Positions 61,201 through 64,000 of a stretch of DNA of 64,000 nucleotides are shown piece after piece; position 1 is the first letter of the stretch; every line of letters begins with the position of its first letter. Under the pieces are notes generated by a model. The model saw only the letters and a list, made by a program, of their open reading frames with translations, ran no database searches and was not told where the DNA came from. This DNA comes from Streblospio benedicti (Eukaryota > Annelida > Polychaeta > Spionida > Spionidae): NCBI GenBank assembly GCA_019095985.1, contig CM032661.1:14050885-14114884 (forward strand). Reading direction: 5' to 3'. The translations under genes and the position numbers were made by a program.

Positions 61201-63903
61201 ACGTGCGGGAAAATCCCCAGCTGCGTGCCCCCCCCCCCTCGTGGGATGAGATGAGAGGGATGGATGAGACCAAGATTCTGTGTGTTGAACCCAAGTATTT
61301 TGAAAGAGGGGTCAAGGAACCCATTCAGATCAGAAAACTGAAGCAATCCCTGAACAGGGATGGGGGGAGACAGACTACCGGACATATCGGCCAACATGCT
61401 GACCCACGAGGGGGGGGGGGGGCACGCAGCTGGAGACTTTCCCGCGCGTACAGTGACGACTCATGACGTCATTGTGATCAGACAGGAGTTCCTGTTGAAA
61501 GCTCAATGGATTTAATTGAACTATTATCCTGTTTAAAAATAAATAAATATGTATGTCTATTAAATCCAGGATAAATGAACCTCTATCAAACATTATTCAA
61601 AGTTCACTTGCGATTACAAATCTTCTTACAACAAAGAAGACCGGTCGTGCAAGTGATGTGATTGCTTGTGCAACGTATGCGAACGTGGTCGCCAAGTGGC
61701 CACTAACAAGGCAATTGTGAAAGGGGCTTTAACTGATGTTTGTGTTCATTGTTTCTTTGCAGACGTGGTGCCACGGGAATATCTTCATCTACACAACTTC
61801 GGGATGGCTGCTGTGGATACCTTGGTGCACAGGTGGGGCTATCCTGCGCAACAGGTCGTGAAATGGCTACAGCTCCGTCATCAGAAGTGTACGCTGGGCA
61901 GCTGCCATTGCAAGTGTTCAGCATGTGTGCCTGATAACGCACATCCTGATGCCTGATTTGCTATACACAGTATTAGTTAGTGCAAAGACCTCTGATATTT
62001 ATGGGCAAAAGCCATCAGTCTTAAGTTAGTGCCGGGTAAAAATGCTTTCTAAAAGTAATTATTAATAAAAAGTTGTTTTTTTTCACTGATTATAAATTTA
62101 TCCTACATTTATAAGCCTCGCATGAGACTGTCAAGTATAGGTCATACAGTATTCACAAAGTAGTGTCAGCTGTTTAGTTTGCTTTTTGGCTTTGACTTAT
62201 CAACATGTAAATTATTATGAACTTTTAATAAACCTTCCAAATTAAAATAAGGAGTTACGACCAACTGCATTCAGTCTATTTTAATGATCATATTGGCTTC
62301 TGTGTTATGTCAATCATGAGTCACAAGGTGTAGACGCAGCAGTCTCATAGTCTCAAATTTCAATATCTGAATCTAATAATAAACAGGTCTAGGACAAAAA
62401 TTGTGTGCTTTATCTGGAATAGATAGAAAAGAAGTGATGCAATCGGCTAATCAAAATAAAAGAGTGTCTAATGACAGCCAATAGTAATAAACATCAACAT
62501 CCGAAGGCCACGGAAAGAATAAAAAATTCTGTGTCATATTTTTCTGATCTTAAATCAGGAGATGTTAGTGTCTATGGAGTATTGGATTTTGATGATATCA
62601 AGATGGACTGGGATTTTCCTATTGAATAGTCCATGTACATGTACCACAACGATTCCCTCTTCAATGTATCTTTAACTCAGGATTGACTTTGAACTTGAAT
62701 TGCAATGCAAGTTATATACATGTCATTACATTTATCTTTTATTTATTCTTATATTTCACTAAAAGTAGCTCAATAAACAAAGCTTATTCCAATAACTATG
62801 GTCTTAGTTTGTGGGTAATTGTGAGTTAGAAGAGAATGTAAAGCTTTTTTTCATTACGACTTTATGTGGGTAACATATAGTCGAATAAAATATCTATGTA
62901 AAAAATATCACAATTGGTTCTTCCTGTCATAAAAAAACAACATTTAATCATTTATCACTTTCACTCAAACTCACTGGCAAACCTTTACATCTGTGTACTA
63001 ATATATTCTTTTCTGCATCAAAATCCAGATTGACTCTCTCAGTCAGACTGAGGGTTAAACAGGAATTCATTGGGAAAGATGCTTGTAATATAATTTCCAA
63101 CTCATCTTTTAGATACCTTTTTTGTTTTGGCAATAATTTTGCTATCAACATTTCAAGTCCACCATTGAATGGTACAATGACAAACTTTCTGGTTGCTTTA
63201 AGAATATTTTCTTCTCCAGTTCATTAACATTTGCAGTTAGTAAGACTGATAGTTTGTGCATAATTGGCATTTCAAATTGCCTTTTGAAAACAATAAAAAC
63301 TGACCTTCCACGTCTGAGCAGGTCTATCATCTCATTACTTACATTACTCAGATACTATGCCAAGGACATAAAAAACATACATGACTCATAAACAACACTT
63401 CAATACTGTAGTTTTTATGATATCAGGTTAACTATTTCTAGTCATCATAAAGTAATGATTTCTTTGCATCTGGATTCATCATATCAAGAGGTAAAAACAC
63501 TACTAAGATGCTTTGTTTAGCCTAATACATGTACATGTAAACATGCAATGTTTTGTTAATTATTCCACCTGCTACAATGTGTGCTCGCTGTCTTTTTTAC
63601 GTTACTTCCACGTCGAGTTACCAATGATAGGTGGAATTCCCAGTCACATGCAGGAGTTTTGTCTAAAACATGTAATGAACGACACTTGCCTATTATCACA
63701 TTATTTACAGAACGTTCCTAAAGATATTTCACTAATGGGAATACCTTCCTAATGTGGACACGATTATTCACTCCCACAACTGTCCCTGAAAGAAATCTCT
63801 TATAAAACACTAACCTTCTCCCAGAAGCTGCGTTTGGATCTTGCACCGGTGTTTTTGTTACCGCCTCCGTCTCGGTCGAACTCCTCCTCTGCTGCGCTCT
63901 GAT
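42725..63903 (-). CDS. TONSL: TONSL (Tonsoku-like) DNA-repair scaffold, partial
   Basis: TONSL with MMS22L binds newly replicated histone H4 and loads RAD51 at stalled forks. Minus-strand exons, 5' to 3': 63903-63815, 46896-46816, [assembly gap 46655-46556], 46242-46093, 45569-45415, 44374-44203, 43794-43619, 43342-43269, 43085-42725 (stop TAA 42727-42725). Phases agree at every junction not crossing the gap. The ankyrin exon, RNERGETPLHVACIHGNLAR after SFWEK, matches vertebrate WNRRNDKGETLLHRACIEG, which is specific to TONSL. The N-terminal TPR part lies beyond the right edge. The intron 63814-46897 is about 17 kb and houses another gene on the plus strand. Confidence 0.88.
46513..46555. mobile_element. 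MITE end running into the assembly gap
   Basis: AAACCTCTCTATTAAGACTA followed by CCCTGGGGACTGATCTCAAG is the left end of the GTRGAACCT family, cut by the N run. Such high-copy repeats commonly break short-read assemblies, which may explain the gap. Confidence 0.5.
46556..46655. other. Assembly gap, 100 N
   Basis: Exactly 100 undetermined bases, the usual placeholder for a gap of unknown size. It lies between the first ankyrin exon and the first LRR exon of TONSL. Confidence 0.99.
46816..46896 (-). CDS. TONSL: TONSL first ankyrin-repeat exon
   Basis: 81 nt, phase 0 to 0, encoding one ankyrin repeat helix pair (RNERGETPLHVACIHGNLAR then VQLLVEK). In human TONSL the ankyrin domain reads H4 tails unmethylated at K20. 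The remaining repeats are not visible in this window; see the gap. Confidence 0.9.
46935..47189. mobile_element. Palindromic MITE with internal tandem repeats
   Basis: Ends CAGTGAAACCTGTCATTGGG and the inverse of CAGTAGAACCTGAATCCG pair as terminal inverted repeats; TA follows the right end. Inside are two copies of a unit of about 62 bp (46980-47090: CTTTCACTTCTAACTTTCC, then GACAGATCATTTAT). The CAGT start suggests a pogo-type origin. Confidence 0.6.
47433..47560 (+). mobile_element. Possible Helitron-type 5' end
   Basis: TATATATATAAAAAGCAATG then TCTGTTTGTTTGTATGTATG resembles the 5' ends of animal Helitron/Helentron elements. I could not find a matching CTRR hairpin 3' end, so the call is weak and the length unknown. 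Confidence 0.3.
48607..48735. repeat. Tandem duplication of a 63-bp AT-rich unit
   Basis: Two essentially identical units, each starting AAATTATCTAATTAAAATAA and ending AATATTAAAGCTT. The near identity points to a recent slippage or assembly event. Confidence 0.85.
48981..50359. mobile_element. hAT-like non-autonomous element with 6-bp target duplication
   Basis: CATGGTTCCCACT at the left end is matched by its inverse AGTGGGAACCATG at the right, and TGCACT flanks both ends (48975-48980 and 50360-50365). Subterminal regions share CCCTGACTTTT / AAAAGTCAGTG in inverted order. The GGTTCCCA end resembles Charlie/Zaphod-type hAT ends. No transposase frame is present. A tRNA-like SINE piece (49266-49345, minus strand, GGGTCCGATTCC) is embedded in it. 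Confidence 0.6.
51412..51425. repeat. AATTC microsatellite
   Basis: Short run of ATTCAATTCAATTCA units. Confidence 0.5.
52462..52677. mobile_element. Small element with about 56-bp inverted arms
   Basis: GAATAATTGTATATATTTTT then CCCAAGTCTTGCTTGTG on the left recurs inverted on the right up to 52677. Between the arms is a tRNA-like B-box stretch (GTGAGTTTGAGTCCCG) and GGGCCACTTGA shared with 53000-53060 and 53820-53850. A fragment of the arm recurs inside the fold-back element at 56932-56975. Confidence 0.65.
52691..53110. repeat. Composite tRNA-like SINE cluster with internal duplication
   Basis: Minus-strand B-box (GGGGTTCGAATCCCACC) near 52740 and plus-strand B-box (GTGAGTTTGAGTCCCGCC) near 53000 face each other. 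Between them a unit beginning AGCTGGGGGTTACAGAGACA is present twice (52795-52888 and 52902-53000). Similar organisation recurs at 53651-53850. Confidence 0.6.
53097..53247 (-). pseudogene. Coding-like fragment related to 63145-63330
   Basis: On the minus strand it reads LLKRGRSVSIAF, then KMPIMCKLS, against LLRRGRSVFIVF and EMPIMHKLS at 63145-63330. DNA identity over about 75 bp is roughly 80% by eye. The frame is cut by the neighbouring SINE. Origin unknown; probably a duplicated fragment of some gene or element. Confidence 0.4.
53541..53631. mobile_element. 91-bp hairpin element
   Basis: GTTGAATGATATATATGTG and its inverse close a stem of about 27 bp around an AG-repeat loop. Compact palindromic MITE or scar. 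Confidence 0.6.
53651..53850 (-). repeat. tRNA-derived SINE copy
   Basis: The minus strand carries GTGGGTTCGAATCCCAC, a near-perfect B box with its stem, downstream of a CAACCCAGAGGTC arm. The rest matches the 52691-53110 cluster (AGCTGGGGGTTATAG, TGATGGTATCATTC, GGGCCACTTGATATAG). Confidence 0.55.
55175..55572. mobile_element. Inverted-repeat DNA transposon remnant, hAT-like
   Basis: TAGTATGTGGAC at the left and GTCCACACACTA at the right are inverted; flanks GTGTTCTC / GTGCTCCT could be a decayed 8-bp target duplication. Sub-ends are rich in CCGGTTAATCGGTTAC-type words on both strands. Non-coding. Confidence 0.45.
55945..56088. repeat. (CATA)n microsatellite, about 36 copies
   Basis: An almost perfect run of CATA units, about 220 bp upstream of the start codon of the nested gene. 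Translated frames across it are artefacts. Confidence 0.95.
56309..61956 (+). CDS. Unrecognised four-exon gene nested in a TONSL intron
   Basis: Exons 56309-56481, 57501-57872, 60178-60452 and 61763-61956 join in phase to a 337-residue protein; all donors and acceptors are consensus. A strong acceptor (TTTTTTGTAG) ends at 56304, five bases before the ATG, so there is a spliced 5'UTR exon upstream. Residues 1-58 are polar and Pro/Asn/Asp-rich; 59-181 look folded (YRCSEDCMLLTTYE, RILVKFFIPGGG, QVGWIWHFQGTIP); 182-273 are basic and disordered (SRPYTSRPDTSRAPS); 274-337 hold GMAAVDTLVHRWGY and end in a cysteine cluster (KCTLGSCHCKCSAC). I recognise no family. AATAAA follows at 62064-62069. Introns carry three inverted-repeat elements. 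It runs antisense to TONSL. Confidence 0.75.
56638..57250. mobile_element. Fold-back element with hammerhead-like motifs in both arms
   Basis: Arms of about 190 bp (56638-56827 inverted, 57060-57250) are nearly identical. Each holds CCTGAAGAGGACAC, then TTACGTGTCGAAACGTCGG: plus strand at 57149-57182, minus strand at 56705-56737. CTGAAGA and GAAAC match the hammerhead ribozyme core (CUGANGA, GAAA) around a GACAC/GTGTC hairpin. Penelope-like retroelements are known to carry hammerheads, so the arms may be their ends. The hairpin register leaves an extra G, so activity is unsure. Confidence 0.6.
57921..58752. mobile_element. Pogo/Tigger-type non-autonomous element
   Basis: Ends CAGTCGGATCCGTTTTACTC and the inverse of CAGTCGGACCCGGTTAAGTC, flanked by TA on both sides (57919-57920, 58753-58754). 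The GGACCCGGTTAAGTCGAA-type terminus is typical of Tigger/pogo elements. There is no transposase. Inside, a unit with TTAGTACTTG, then ATGACCAGT and AAGACAAAGG, occurs twice (58282-58322, 58431-58469). It lies in intron 2 of the nested gene. Confidence 0.75.
61085..61559. mobile_element. Element with terminal inverted repeats of about 180 bp
   Basis: The left arm from 61085 and right arm to 61559 match over about 180 bp, including AACAGGATAATAGTTCAA, CCATTGAGCT, AGGAACTCCTG, GTACGTGCGGGAAA and GCTGCGTGCC followed by a C run (G run on the right). It opens TAGACATACAT. The open frames across it on both strands are by-products. It sits in intron 3 of the nested gene. Confidence 0.75.
62064..62069 (+). 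terminator. AATAAA for the nested gene
   Basis: 108 bp after the stop codon, in AT-rich sequence. Confidence 0.5.
62948..63330 (-). other. Coding-like minus-strand segment of unknown origin
   Basis: Two overlapping frames on the minus strand read naturally as protein: 63330-63145 (LLRRGRSVFIVF, EMPIMHKLSVLL, NVNELEKKIF) and 63151-62948 (KLLPKQKRYLKDELEIIL, NLDFDAEKNILVHRCKGLP, then stop). They abut with a change of frame, so this is a decayed gene or element fragment, or an exon pair with an unseen boundary. A relative of the first part lies at 53097-53247. No family is recognised. Confidence 0.4.
63815..63903 (-). CDS. TONSL: TONSL acidic linker exon before the ankyrin domain
   Basis: Acceptor GTTTCAG on the minus strand and donor AAG|GTTAGT bound 89 nt. 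The frame gives QSAAEEEFDRDGGGNKNTGA then RSKRSFWEK, which joins in phase 0 to RNERGETPLH. Vertebrate TONSL likewise has an acidic then basic linker ending in WNRRN before the ankyrins. More 5' exons lie beyond 64000. Confidence 0.8.
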
Positions 63904-64000
63904 CTGAAACAAACAAACCATAATATACTCACAGAGCACAAAACTGGCTATGCACATCTTGTCCTGGCAGACAACCTATAAACCTTAATGCTCAATGCAT

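Noticed and set aside
61194-61593. Several frames on both strands around 61200-61590
   Set aside because: They run through the inverted arms of a non-coding element.

Overview
This window comes from an animal genome, most likely a marine invertebrate; the phylum cannot be fixed from sequence alone. It is AT-rich, with small, often GC-richer exons separated by GT-AG introns of 0.2-3 kb and many short mobile-element remnants. It has no operons and no prokaryotic signals. All exon edges below were read by eye from splice sites, frame and splice phase.

Layout. (1) 1-6492: repeat-rich DNA with no supported gene. (2) 6493-26403, plus strand: a JARID2 (Jumonji) homologue, the PRC2 accessory subunit. 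It has the N-terminal PRC2-regulatory motifs, a very large serine/proline-rich exon with its own stop, a basic exon, then JmjN, ARID, a catalytically dead JmjC and an eroded C-terminal zinc finger. The 5' start lies upstream and was not found. (3) 29356-40373, plus strand: a complete 16-exon gene for an 855-residue membrane receptor of the LRP3/LRP10/LRP12 type, with signal peptide, CUB-CUB-LDLa-LDLa-CUB-LDLa x3, one membrane span and a cytoplasmic PPxY motif. (4) 42725 to beyond the right edge, minus strand: a TONSL (Tonsoku-like) homologue for replication-fork repair. The window holds its C-terminal leucine-rich repeats, one ankyrin exon and one acidic linker exon. A 100-N assembly gap (46556-46655) sits where the rest of the ankyrin domain and the middle of the protein should be. 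(5) 56309-61956, plus strand: a four-exon gene of unknown family (337 residues), nested antisense inside a TONSL intron of about 17 kb.

The three recognised genes have separate jobs (chromatin silencing, cell-surface endocytosis or signalling, replication repair) and nothing suggests they work together. The LRP12-like gene and TONSL are convergent, with tails about 2.3 kb apart.

The mobile-element load is high and mostly non-autonomous. It includes terminal-inverted-repeat elements with readable target duplications, pogo-type elements, a fold-back element with hammerhead-like motifs, tRNA-derived SINE pieces, one LINE tail and several tandem duplications. The best candidates for something undescribed are the nested orphan gene and the predicted short JARID2 form that keeps the PRC2 contacts but loses every Jmj/ARID domain.
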